Shown: positions 1 through 5,683 of the stretch, piece by piece
Numbering within the stretch: position 1 is the stretch's first letter
Layout: the number at the start of each line of letters is the position of its first letter
DNA from: Pseudolysinimonas_A sp044239695
GTDB taxonomy: Bacteria > Actinomycetota > Actinomycetes > Actinomycetales > Microbacteriaceae
NCBI RefSeq assembly: GCF_044239695.1
Contig: NZ_JBIIAW010000053.1
Location: 1-20,594 of the forward strand
DNA length: 20,594 nt
Direction of reading: 5' to 3'
Notes under the pieces: generated by a model
The model's input: the letters and a program-made list of their open reading frames with translations, nothing else
Told to the model about the DNA's origin: nothing
The model's database searches: none
Program-made: the position numbers and the translations under genes

Positions 1-110
1 GAGCGCGAACCTTCGATGATGTTCCCGTGCACCTTGACGGTGTCACCGGGGCGGAAGTCGGGGATATCCGACTTGAGAGAGGCTGCGTCGACGTCGTCGA
101 GGAGATGCAT
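1..110 (-). CDS. rplS: 50S ribosomal protein L19, N-terminal part (cut by window edge)
   Basis: L19 sits at the interface of the ribosomal subunits. Only the first 36 codons are present; the gene runs off the left edge. The translation from the ATG at 110 begins MHLLDDVDAASLKSD, followed by PDFRPGDTVKVH and IIEGSR, which matches the standard L19 N-terminus (a D-A-A-S-L-(R/K)-S-D segment, then F-x-P-G-D-T-(V/L)-K-V-H). A weak purine-rich segment (AGAGAG) lies about 10 nt upstream as a possible ribosome-binding site. The leader back to the promoter near 257-286 is about 140 nt, unlike most genes here. In many bacteria rplS directly follows trmD; here trmD is about 1.4 kb away, with map and a small membrane gene in between. 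Identification is firm, the rest of the gene is unseen. Confidence 0.95.
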   Translation of the reverse strand, partial: MHLLDDVDAASLKSDIPDFRPGDTVKVHGNIIEGSR

Positions 111-149
111 GGGATTTCGCTCTCTGCGTCCGCCATCAGATCGGGCGCT

Positions 150-159
150 GTTCTAGGTG
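150..159 (-). promoter_or_regulatory. leader motif CACCTAGAAC shared with rpsP
   Basis: The 10-mer CACCTAGAAC (minus strand) lies in the rplS leader about 40 nt before the start codon. The same 10-mer occurs in the rpsP leader at 4649-4640. Function unknown: it might be a second -10 like element (TAGAAC) or an RNA or protein binding site. Confidence 0.4.
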
Positions 160-222
160 ATTTCTACGAGAATGTGCCCTGACCATGCCGAAGGAATACA
201 GCCGGTAGGCACTCGGTGACTC

Positions 223-235
223 CTCTGAGGCAGAG
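223..235 (-). promoter_or_regulatory. small hairpin in the rplS leader
   Basis: CTCTG, a 3-nt spacer, then CAGAG form a perfect 5-bp stem shortly after the predicted transcription start. It is short and could be chance; no known ribosomal-protein leader fold is recognised. Confidence 0.25.
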
Positions 236-256
236 CCGTGCCGGGCACAATCGACC

Positions 257-286
257 ATTCTGCCACAGCGCGTCTGCCCCGGCCAA
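257..286 (-). promoter_or_regulatory. rplS promoter (-35 TTGGCC, 18 nt spacer, -10 CAGAAT)
   Basis: Read on the minus strand, TTGGCC (286-281) is followed after 18 nt by CAGAAT (262-257), a good housekeeping sigma-type match. The predicted start is near 250. The -10 and downstream bases CAGAATGGTCG recur exactly in front of rpsP. Confidence 0.6.
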
Positions 287-304
287 CCGCGGGCGGCATC
301 CAGC

Positions 305-310
305 TAGGCT
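305..310 (+). promoter_or_regulatory. map -10 element, leaderless arrangement
   Basis: TAGGCT ends exactly 6 nt before the GTG start of map, so transcription should begin at or next to the start codon. No Shine-Dalgarno sequence is visible. The matching -35 region (about 281-287) coincides with the -35 of the divergent rplS promoter. Confidence 0.6.
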
Positions 311-316
311 TCTGCG

Positions 317-1087
317 GTGATCGAACTGCGCACCCCGGCCGAGATCGAGCAGATGAAAGCCGCCGGATCATTCGTCGGACGCGTGCTCGAAGCCACCCGC
401 GACGCCGCCGCCGTCGGCGTCAACCTGCTCGAGCTCGATGCGCTCGCCCACGACATGATCCGTGCCGAGGGCGCGGAGAGCTGCTACATCGACTACCACC
501 CGTCGTTCGGCGGCTCCCCGTTCGGCAAGGTCATCTGCACGTCGGTCAACGACGCCGTGCTGCACGGCCTCCCCCACGACTACAAGCTGCGGGACGGCGA
601 CCTGCTCACCCTCGACTTCGCCGCGATCGTCGACGGCTGGGCGTCCGATTCGGCCCTCACGATCGTCGTCGGCACCCCGCGCGACGAAGACCTGAAGCTG
701 ATCGCCACGACCGAGAGAGCCCTCGCCGCCGGCATCGCCGCCGCGATCGTCGGCAACAAGGTGGGCGACATCTCCGCCGCCATCGGCGACGTCGCGCACG
801 ACGCCCGGCTCAAGGTCAACCTCGACTTCGGCGGCCACGGCGTCGGCCGGGTCATGCACGGCGACCCCCACATCCCCAACGACGGGCGCGCCGGGCGCGG
901 GCTCGCGCTGCGACCCGGGCTGGTGTTCGCGATCGAGCCGTGGTTCCTGCACACGACCGACAAGATCCGCACCGACGCCGACGGCTGGACGCTGCGCAGC
1001 AAGGACGGGTCGCGCGGCGCGCACGCCGAGCACACCGTGGCCGTCACCGAGGCCGGCCCCGTCATCCTCACGGCGCGGTCGTCGTAA
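317..1087 (+). CDS. map: type I methionine aminopeptidase
   Basis: Removes the N-terminal methionine from nascent proteins, a cytosolic two-metal enzyme. The 256-residue product has the full pita-bread active site: substrate histidine H83 (in VNDAVLHGLP), metal ligands D100 and D111, H174 (GGHGVGR), E207 (FAIEPW) and E238 (AEHTV), plus the second histidine H181. The length is normal for a type I enzyme without N-terminal extension. The GTG at 317 is chosen because the family N-terminus (MIELRTPAEIEQM) begins there and a TAGGCT -10 lies 6 nt upstream, indicating a leaderless transcript. It is divergent from rplS. Its 3' end overlaps the convergent small membrane gene by 20 nt. Many actinobacteria carry more than one map gene; whether this is the main copy cannot be told from the window. 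Confidence 0.96.
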   Translation: MIELRTPAEIEQMKAAGSFVGRVLEATRDAAAVGVNLLELDALAHDMIRAEGAESCYIDYHPSFGGSPFGKVICTSVNDAVLHGLPHDYKLRDGDLLTLDFAAIVDGWASDSALTIVVGTPRDEDLKLIATTERALAAGIAAAIVGNKVGDISAAIGDVAHDARLKVNLDFGGHGVGRVMHGDPHIPNDGRAGRGLALRPGLVFAIEPWFLHTTDKIRTDADGWTLRSKDGSRGAHAEHTVAVTEAGPVILTARSS

Positions 1088-1487
1088 CCCTTCCGCGGGA
1101 GGCGTTGCGCACGCCCGCGACGATCGCGATCGTGACGGCGACCACGATGACGACCGGCCAGACGAGGATCGCCAGGCCCAAGGCATCCCCGGAATGCGAC
1201 CAGAAGTGCAGCACCAGCAGGGCGGCAATGAGGGCGAACTCGGCCCCGAGCAGCCACTTCTCGGTGAGGGAGACCCCGAGCTCCCGGTGGGCGCGCATCA
1301 GCAGCGCGTTGAGTACGAGCGAGAGCACCAGACCGGGGAACACGGCGAACGCGTGGATCGCCCCCGCGAACGAGAACGCCAACTCCGCGGCGTCGAACAC
1401 CGCGACTCCGAGGATGCCGACGAGGCTCAGCGCGAGCAGCACCCCGGCGACGACGAACTGAGCCACGACCCACCCACGACCACGCAC
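1068..1487 (-). CDS. small four-helix membrane protein, unknown function
   Basis: Not recognised as a named family. The 139-residue product has about four hydrophobic segments (roughly residues 8-30, 38-62, 78-96 and 102-126) with short charged loops, so it is very likely an integral membrane protein. The GTG at 1487 is preceded after 6 nt by CACAAT, a weaker version of the leaderless -10 pattern in this window, and no Shine-Dalgarno is seen. The gene begins 16 nt after the trmD stop on the same strand, so it could also be co-transcribed with trmD. Its last 20 nt overlap the 3' end of map on the opposite strand. Coding is supported by length, hydrophobic periodicity and tight packing; the function is unknown. 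Confidence 0.75.
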   Translation of the reverse strand: MRGRGWVVAQFVVAGVLLALSLVGILGVAVFDAAELAFSFAGAIHAFAVFPGLVLSLVLNALLMRAHRELGVSLTEKWLLGAEFALIAALLVLHFWSHSGDALGLAILVWPVVIVVAVTIAIVAGVRNASRGRVTTTAP

Positions 1488-1493
1488 GGACTC

Positions 1494-1499
1494 ATTGTG
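1494..1499 (-). promoter_or_regulatory. possible -10 element of the 139-residue membrane gene
   Basis: CACAAT on the minus strand ends 6 nt before the GTG at 1487. It keeps the A and final T of TANNNT but not the first T, so it is a weak candidate. Confidence 0.3.
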
Positions 1500-1503
1500 G
1501 CGT

Positions 1504-2202
1504 TCAGGGGAGGTCGTCGGCCACCGGGGGGAGCAGCTCGGGGCGGACGCGCTTCGTGCGCTCGAACTGCTGCTCGCGGCGCCAGGCGGCGATCGCGGCG
1601 TGGTTGCCGCCGAGCAGCACGGGTGGGGTCTCGAGTCCGCGCCAGACGGCGGGCTTCGTGTAACTCGGATACTCGAGCAACCCGTCCTCGTGGCTCTCCT
1701 CGACGAGGCTCTCCGGGTTGCCGACGACGCCCGGCACGAGACGTCCGGCCGCCTCGATCATCGCCATCGCCGCGACCTCGCCGCCGTTGAGCACATAGTC
1801 GCCGAGACTCAGCTCCAGAACCTCGGCGCGCCCACGGGTGTGGTCGATCACGCGTTGGTCGATGCCCTCGTACCGGCCGCAGCAGAAGACCAGGTGCTCG
1901 CGTTCGCTGAGGCCCCGCGCCGTCGCCTGGGTGAACAGCGACCCGGCGGGCGTGGGGAACACGACGGTGCTGTGCTCGCCGAGGATCGCATCCAGCGCCT
2001 CCCCCCACGGCTCCGGTTTCATCACCATGCCGGCTCCGCCCCCGGCCGGGGTGTCGTCGACGGTGCGGTGACGGTCGTGCGTGAAGTGCCGCAGATCGTG
2101 CACGCGGATGTCGAGCACCCCGCCGCTACGTGCGCGGCCGAGGAGGGAGACATCCAGCACCGAGAAGAACTCGGGGAAGATCGTCACGACGTCGATGCGC
2201 AC
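1504..2202 (-). CDS. trmD: tRNA (guanine-37-N1)-methyltransferase
   Basis: Methylates G37 next to the anticodon using S-adenosylmethionine, preventing +1 frameshifting. The 232-residue product has the trefoil-knot signature: MRIDVVTIFPEFF at the N-terminus, the cofactor loops PTPAG (84-88), CGRYEGID (108-115) and SLGDYVLNGGE (132-142), and the catalytic aspartate D173 in EDGLLEYPSYTKP. The GTG at 2202 is chosen because the family always starts at this (M/V)RIDVVTIFPE and because a TACCCT -10 sits 6 nt before it. The frame continues upstream but without homology. rimM, normally directly upstream, is separated here by an opposite-strand gene, so trmD apparently has its own leaderless promoter. 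Confidence 0.97.
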   Translation of the reverse strand: MRIDVVTIFPEFFSVLDVSLLGRARSGGVLDIRVHDLRHFTHDRHRTVDDTPAGGGAGMVMKPEPWGEALDAILGEHSTVVFPTPAGSLFTQATARGLSEREHLVFCCGRYEGIDQRVIDHTRGRAEVLELSLGDYVLNGGEVAAMAMIEAAGRLVPGVVGNPESLVEESHEDGLLEYPSYTKPAVWRGLETPPVLLGGNHAAIAAWRREQQFERTKRVRPELLPPVADDLP

Positions 2203-2208
2203 GGGTTC

Positions 2209-2214
2209 AGGGTA
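2209..2214 (-). promoter_or_regulatory. trmD -10 element, leaderless arrangement
   Basis: TACCCT on the minus strand ends exactly 6 nt before the trmD GTG. This indicates trmD is transcribed on its own rather than from the rpsP promoter. Confidence 0.55.
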
Positions 2215-2363
2215 TCCGGCGGGCTCGGTACTCAACTCTCGCTGGCCCGGGCCGGCGACTGCACCCCGTGGATGCCCTCCTCCCCCAGTCGGAGTTCGCT
2301 CCCGCATCCCCGGCTCACGTCGGTCGTGTCCCGATCGGTCGCGTTCGCGGCGATCCTCAGCGC

Positions 2364-3200
2364 GTGCAGATCTACTCCGCGCGGCGCCTGCGCGCCGAAG
2401 GGCTCACGCCGAAGCGGATCTCGCGCGCGGTCGCCCGCGGAGCACTCATCCGCCTGCGGCGCGGCGTGTACGCGACCGAGGGCGTCGACCCGCTCGTCGC
2501 CTCGGCCGTGGAGACGGGCGGTCGCCTCACCTGCGTCTCGGCGCTCGCTCACGTCGGAGCGTGGACGATGCCGCATCGCGAGGTCCACGTGCGCGTCGCC
2601 TCAGGAATCGCGGTCGCCCGCCGCCCCGACCGACGACTGCACTGGACTCACGAGCGTCTCGACCGGGAACTGTGGGTCGACGAACCAGCAACGTCGCTCG
2701 CTCTCGCCGCTCAGTGCCTGGACCTGAGAGCGGCCATCGTCGTCATCGATTCCGTCGTCAATCGTCGGATCCTGTCGGCCGACGATGTCGTCCGCATCCT
2801 TCTCGCCACCCCGCGGGGTCGCCGATTGCTGACCCTCCACGATGGGCACGCCGAATCGGGGATCGAGACGCTGGCGCGCCTCGCCCTCCGCCGCCGCAAC
2901 ATCCGGGTACGCAGCCAGGTTGTGATCGACGGGATCGGTCGCGTCGATCTCCTGATCGGCGACCGACTCATCCTCGAAGTGGACGGCCGCGAGTGGCACG
3001 ACGATTTCGAGAAGGATCGAGCGCGCGATCGAGCCCTGGTGGCACGTGGCTACCTCGTGATCCGCGCCAGTTACCGACAAGTGATGAACGAGTGGGGGCT
3101 CATCGAGGTACAGATTCTCGCGCTCGTTCGCCGACGCGAGCACCTGTGGCGCCGAACTCTTCCCCAGGGGCGACGACATCCACGGAGTGCAGACGCCTGA
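2364..3200 (+). CDS. AbiEi-like winged-helix / DUF559 nuclease-fold protein
   Basis: The N-terminus (about 1-40, YSARRLRAEGL to RLRRGVYA) resembles the winged-helix domain of type IV AbiEi antitoxin-like proteins. The C-terminus (about 155-260) is DUF559, related to very-short-patch-repair endonucleases, with the acidic pattern D195, E205 and D207 (RVDLLIG then LILEVDGREWH) and a conserved E164. The 278-residue length is typical of actinobacterial members; their role is not established. No AbiEii-type toxin lies beside it. The start is uncertain. The GTG at 2364 fits the family N-terminus and has GATCCT 6 nt upstream; a GTG at 2268 would add 32 residues without clear homology. The gene interrupts the rimM-trmD order and reads against it, suggesting insertion. 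It converges on rimM with a 15-nt gap. Confidence 0.8.
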   Translation: MQIYSARRLRAEGLTPKRISRAVARGALIRLRRGVYATEGVDPLVASAVETGGRLTCVSALAHVGAWTMPHREVHVRVASGIAVARRPDRRLHWTHERLDRELWVDEPATSLALAAQCLDLRAAIVVIDSVVNRRILSADDVVRILLATPRGRRLLTLHDGHAESGIETLARLALRRRNIRVRSQVVIDGIGRVDLLIGDRLILEVDGREWHDDFEKDRARDRALVARGYLVIRASYRQVMNEWGLIEVQILALVRRREHLWRRTLPQGRRHPRSADA

Positions 3201-3210
3201 CGGGTTCAGG
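3196..3210. terminator. weak stem-loop between convergent DUF559 gene and rimM
   Basis: CCTGA, a 5-nt loop, then TCAGG form a 5-bp stem at the convergent junction. There is no U-tract, so it is at most a weak bidirectional terminator. Confidence 0.25.
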
Positions 3211-3215
3211 AAGAG

Positions 3216-3827
3216 TTAGTGACCGTCGACGGGCGCGGGCGGCTCCGCGGCGGCGGGGGTCGGATCCTCGTCGGGCAGGTCTTCGAACAGCCCGGGCGGC
3301 GGGGTGAGGGTCACGGTGCCCGCCTCGATGTCGACGGTCGGCACGATCGCCGACACGAACGGCACCAGCACCTCGCCGGATCCGGTGTCGATCGCGAGGA
3401 GGTCCTGCGCGGGGTTGTGGTCGACGCGGGCGACACGTCCGACGTCGGTGCCGTCGCGGAGCGCACGGAGGCCGACGAGTTGGTGGTCGTACCAGGCGTC
3501 GGATTCCGCGGGCGACTCGGTGACGTCGTGGTCGACCCAGAGGATCGCGCGCACGAGGGTCTCGGCGGCCTCCCGGTCGTCGATACCGGCGAAGAAGCCG
3601 ACGGCGTGGCTGTTGTACCAACGCAGCTCGGTGAGCTCGAGCGTCTTGCCGTGCCACGGGGATGACGTGGGCACCTGCAGCGTGAACGTCGCGCCCGGCA
3701 CGAACCGGCGTTCGGGCTCGTCGGTGAAGAGTTCGACCTTGATGGCGCCCTTGAGCCCGTGCGCCTTGAGCAGGCGACCGACGCGGAGCTGGGTCGTGCC
3801 CGGAGGCGGAGCCTTGCGGGCGTTCAC
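3216..3827 (-). CDS. rimM: 16S rRNA processing / 30S maturation factor RimM
   Basis: RimM binds ribosomal protein S19 and assists maturation of the 30S head. The 203-residue product has the RimM N-terminal barrel (about 15-95, RVGRLLKAHGLKGAIKV then FTDEPERRF) followed by the PRC-barrel (about 105-185, YDHQLVGLRAL then VGRVARVDHNPAQDLL then VLVPFV and the ending TVTLTPPPGLFEDL). Both are diagnostic. It starts at GTG 3827, whose bases overlap the TGA of khpA (GTGA, 4-nt overlap), so translation is probably coupled. A short Pro/Ala-rich tail follows the PRC domain, common in actinobacteria. It is the last gene of the rpsP-khpA-rimM run; trmD, usually next, lies beyond the DUF559 gene. Confidence 0.96.
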   Translation of the reverse strand: MNARKAPPPGTTQLRVGRLLKAHGLKGAIKVELFTDEPERRFVPGATFTLQVPTSSPWHGKTLELTELRWYNSHAVGFFAGIDDREAAETLVRAILWVDHDVTESPAESDAWYDHQLVGLRALRDGTDVGRVARVDHNPAQDLLAIDTGSGEVLVPFVSAIVPTVDIEAGTVTLTPPPGLFEDLPDEDPTPAAAEPPAPVDGH

Positions 3828-4063
3828 GCCTCGTCGGTGTCGACGACGTCGACACGAACGCGCTGCCCGTCGGCGAGAGCCGTGACGAGCGTGCGCAGAG
3901 CCTTGGCGGTGCGTCCCGATCGGCCGATGACACGGCCCAGGTCGTCGGGGTGCACCCGCACCTCGAGCAGCTCGCCGCGCGAGGAGGTCGACGACTCGAC
4001 CCGGACGTCGTCCGGGTTGTCGACGATCCCCTTGACGAGATGCTCGAGGGCGGAAGCCAGCAT
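3824..4063 (-). CDS. khpA: KH-domain RNA-binding protein KhpA
   Basis: A 79-residue single KH domain of the YlqC/KhpA family, which in Gram-positives partners with KhpB/EloR to bind RNA. The RNA-binding loop GRSG is at 47-50 (in LGRVIGRSGRTAKALRTL), the typical actinobacterial sequence. The ATG at 4063 lies 2 nt after the rpsP stop, and the gene overlaps rimM by 4 nt, so all three are one operon. The position between rpsP and rimM is the canonical one. The partner khpB is not in the window. Confidence 0.94.
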   Translation of the reverse strand: MLASALEHLVKGIVDNPDDVRVESSTSSRGELLEVRVHPDDLGRVIGRSGRTAKALRTLVTALADGQRVRVDVVDTDEA

Positions 4064-4065
4064 GA

Positions 4066-4569
4066 TTACTTGTCGTCGCCTTCGGCGGCGGCGGCCTCGG
4101 CGGGCGCCTCCTCGGCGGCGGGCGCTTCGGCGGCGGTCTCCTCGACCGGAGCCTCAGCGGCCGGGGTCTCCTCGGCCGGAGCGTCCTCGACGGGCGCCTC
4201 CGCCTTCGGCGCGGCCTTCTCGGCCTTCGGCTTCAGGACCGGCTTCTTCTTGTCGTCGATCGAGAAGACGGGCTTGGGCTCGGCGACGCGGATGGTGCTC
4301 TTCGCGTTCTTGTCGCCCTTGAACTTGCCCCAGTCGCCCGAGAGCTTCAGGAGCACGGCGACCTGCTCGGTCGGCTGCGCGCCGACGCCGAGCCAGTACT
4401 GCGCGCGGTCGGAGTTGATCTCGATGAACGAGGGCTCCTCGGTGGGGTGGTACTTGCCGATCTCCTCGATCACGCGACCGTCGCGCTTGGTCTTCGAGTC
4501 GGCGACGACGATGCGGTAGTACGGGGCGCGGATCTTGCCGAGCCGCTTGAGGCGGATCTTGACAGCCAA
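4066..4569 (-). CDS. rpsP: 30S ribosomal protein S16 with long acidic Ala/Glu/Pro tail
   Basis: S16 is an early-assembly small-subunit protein. Residues 1 to about 85 are the conserved core (VKIRLKRLGKIRAPYYRIVV then DGRVIEEIGKYHP then GVGAQPTEQVAVLLKLSGDW). Residues from about 110 to 167 form a low-complexity tail rich in Ala, Glu and Pro with repeats such as AEAPVEE and AEEAPAE; such tails occur in actinobacterial S16. The start is a TTG at 4569, giving the family N-terminus (M)AVKIRLKRLG, with a good Shine-Dalgarno GGAG centred about 8 nt upstream; the frame is open further upstream but without homology. It is the first gene of the operon with khpA and rimM, behind a leader of about 120 nt. 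A TTG start on so highly expressed a gene is unusual. Confidence 0.95.
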   Translation of the reverse strand: MAVKIRLKRLGKIRAPYYRIVVADSKTKRDGRVIEEIGKYHPTEEPSFIEINSDRAQYWLGVGAQPTEQVAVLLKLSGDWGKFKGDKNAKSTIRVAEPKPVFSIDDKKKPVLKPKAEKAAPKAEAPVEDAPAEETPAAEAPVEETAAEAPAAEEAPAEAAAAEGDDK

Positions 4570-4575
4570 GAGTTT

Positions 4576-4580
4576 CTCCA
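4576..4580 (-). promoter_or_regulatory. Shine-Dalgarno of rpsP that decides the TTG start
   Basis: TGGAG on the minus strand lies 6 nt before the TTG at 4569. It is the clearest ribosome-binding site in the window and supports the TTG rather than any ATG. Confidence 0.7.
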
Positions 4581-4611
4581 GAGTGTGTGCGTTGACGGGC
4601 GAACTGCTCCC

Positions 4612-4628
4612 GTGTGCGTGGGGCACAC
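4612..4628 (-). promoter_or_regulatory. hairpin in the rpsP leader with an alternative pairing
   Basis: On the transcript GTGTGC, a 5-nt loop CCCAC and GCACAC form a perfect 6-bp stem. The upstream arm within GAGTGTGC (4630-4623) can instead pair with CACACTC (4587-4581), which abuts the Shine-Dalgarno. The two pairings exclude each other. Confidence 0.4.
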
Positions 4629-4639
4629 TCGGCAGGAAA

Positions 4640-4649
4640 GTTCTAGGTG
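4640..4649 (-). promoter_or_regulatory. leader motif CACCTAGAAC shared with rplS
   Basis: Exact copy of the 10-mer found in the rplS leader at 159-150, here about 70 nt before the rpsP start. Role unknown. Confidence 0.4.
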
Positions 4650-4698
4650 GAGATCGTCGGCGTCGGATAGAGGGTCGGACGCCGGGACCCAAACGACC

Positions 4699-4704
4699 AT
4701 TCTG
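4699..4704 (-). promoter_or_regulatory. rpsP promoter -10 CAGAAT in an element shared with rplS
   Basis: CAGAATGGTCG on the minus strand (4704-4694) is identical to the rplS promoter, and the following bases (TTG then CCCGGC) are also nearly the same. The best -35 look-alike, TTGGTC (4731-4726), is 21 nt away, longer than usual. Confidence 0.5.
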
Positions 4705-4712
4705 GCAGATTC

Positions 4713-4727
4713 TCGCCGACTCGGCGA
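4713..4727. promoter_or_regulatory. palindrome TCGCCGA-C-TCGGCGA between EamA gene and rpsP -10
   Basis: Two perfect 7-bp arms around one base. It lies between the EamA stop and the rpsP -10, where the -35/spacer should be. It could be an operator or the short stem of a terminator for the upstream gene; there is no U-tract. Confidence 0.35.
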
Positions 4728-4737
4728 CCAACCGAGG

Positions 4738-5637
4738 TCAGGCCGGGACCGGTACTTTCGGACGACGCCGTGACAGCGCGACCCCGACGAGGCAGATCAC
4801 TCCCCCGGCGAGCGCGAGCGGATGCGGGATCTCCTGGAACGCGACGAATCCCATGACGGTCGCGAGCGGTGGCGAGAGGTAGCTGGCGATCCCGAGCTGC
4901 CCGGCCGGCATCCGCTTCAGGGCGTAGGCCCACGTCGTGAACGCGAGCGCCGTCGGCACGACGCCGAGGTACACCGTGCCCCACCACGCCGCCGCGGGCG
5001 CGACCGCCAGCTGCGCGACGAGGAGCCCGGCGAACGGGAGGCAGACGACGAGTCCGATGACGCACCCGATGAACGTCGCCTGGATGGCGGGGATGCGCCG
5101 CACGACGGGCTTCTGCGTCAGCACCCCGATGGCGTAGGTGATCGCCGCGACGAGCGCCAGCACGGCCCCCAGCACGTCGAACGGATGCGCGGTGCCCGAC
5201 GCGAGCAGGGTTCCGATGCCGATCAGCACGACCCCCAGGAACGCCACCGCAGCGCCGAGGGCCAGCCATTTCGGGATGCCCTCCCCGAGGAAGATCCCTG
5301 CGCCGAGCGCGATGAGGATCGGCCCGATGCCGACGATCATCGCGGCGGTGCCTGCATCCAGCGTCTGCTCCGCTGTATTGAGCGCGACGTTGTAGGCCCC
5401 GAACCAGGCGACTCCGGAGACAGCCAGCAGCAGCCATTCACGTCGGGATGGCCACACCCAACTTCGGGACAGGGAAACCAGGATGCCGAGCGCGAGCGTG
5501 CCGACGGCGAGCCGGCCGAGCGCGAGCGGTCCGCCGTCGAGGTGCGGGCCGACGCCGCGGATGACGACGAAGGCGCTCGCCCAGGCGAGGAAGGTGAAGA
5601 CGACCGCCCCGAGGAGCAGCCAACGGGGAGCAGTCAC
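4738..5637 (-). CDS. EamA/DMT-family transporter
   Basis: A 299-residue integral membrane protein of the drug/metabolite transporter superfamily, with ten hydrophobic segments arranged as two EamA repeats (about 6-138 and 150-290). The first begins with LAWASAFVVIRGVGP, a typical repeat-1 signature. The second ends with YLSPPLATVMGFVAFQE, the usual P-x-x-A-x-x-(G/A)-x-x-x-x-x-E pattern. Substrates of this family range from amino acids to metabolites and cannot be predicted from sequence. The GTG at 5637 is chosen because TAACGT lies 6 nt upstream (leaderless pattern). It ends 168 nt before rpsP on the same strand; rpsP has its own promoter in that gap. Confidence 0.9.
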   Translation of the reverse strand: MTAPRWLLLGAVVFTFLAWASAFVVIRGVGPHLDGGPLALGRLAVGTLALGILVSLSRSWVWPSRREWLLLAVSGVAWFGAYNVALNTAEQTLDAGTAAMIVGIGPILIALGAGIFLGEGIPKWLALGAAVAFLGVVLIGIGTLLASGTAHPFDVLGAVLALVAAITYAIGVLTQKPVVRRIPAIQATFIGCVIGLVVCLPFAGLLVAQLAVAPAAAWWGTVYLGVVPTALAFTTWAYALKRMPAGQLGIASYLSPPLATVMGFVAFQEIPHPLALAGGVICLVGVALSRRRPKVPVPA

Positions 5638-5643
5638 CCGCTC

Positions 5644-5649
5644 ACGTTA
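5644..5649 (-). promoter_or_regulatory. EamA-gene -10 element, leaderless arrangement
   Basis: TAACGT on the minus strand ends exactly 6 nt before the GTG at 5637. Confidence 0.5.
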
Positions 5650-5683
5650 GGGGCGACCCACGACTCCCGACAGCGCGGAGGCG

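Noticed and set aside
110..317. Known ribosomal-protein leader or riboswitch in front of rplS
   Set aside because: Only a 5-bp hairpin and a 10-mer motif are visible; no recognised leader or riboswitch fold could be traced by eye.
238..1461. Long plus-strand open frame across map
   Set aside because: Arg/Ala-rich shadow of map in another frame; it has no domain features, while the map frame has every catalytic residue.
2364..3200. Classic AbiE toxin-antitoxin pair
   Set aside because: No AbiEii nucleotidyltransferase gene is adjacent; neighbours are trmD and rimM.
4085..4240. Ala/Glu/Pro-rich end of rpsP as a frameshift or recombination artefact
   Set aside because: The acidic low-complexity tail is in frame, ends just before khpA and is usual in actinobacterial S16.
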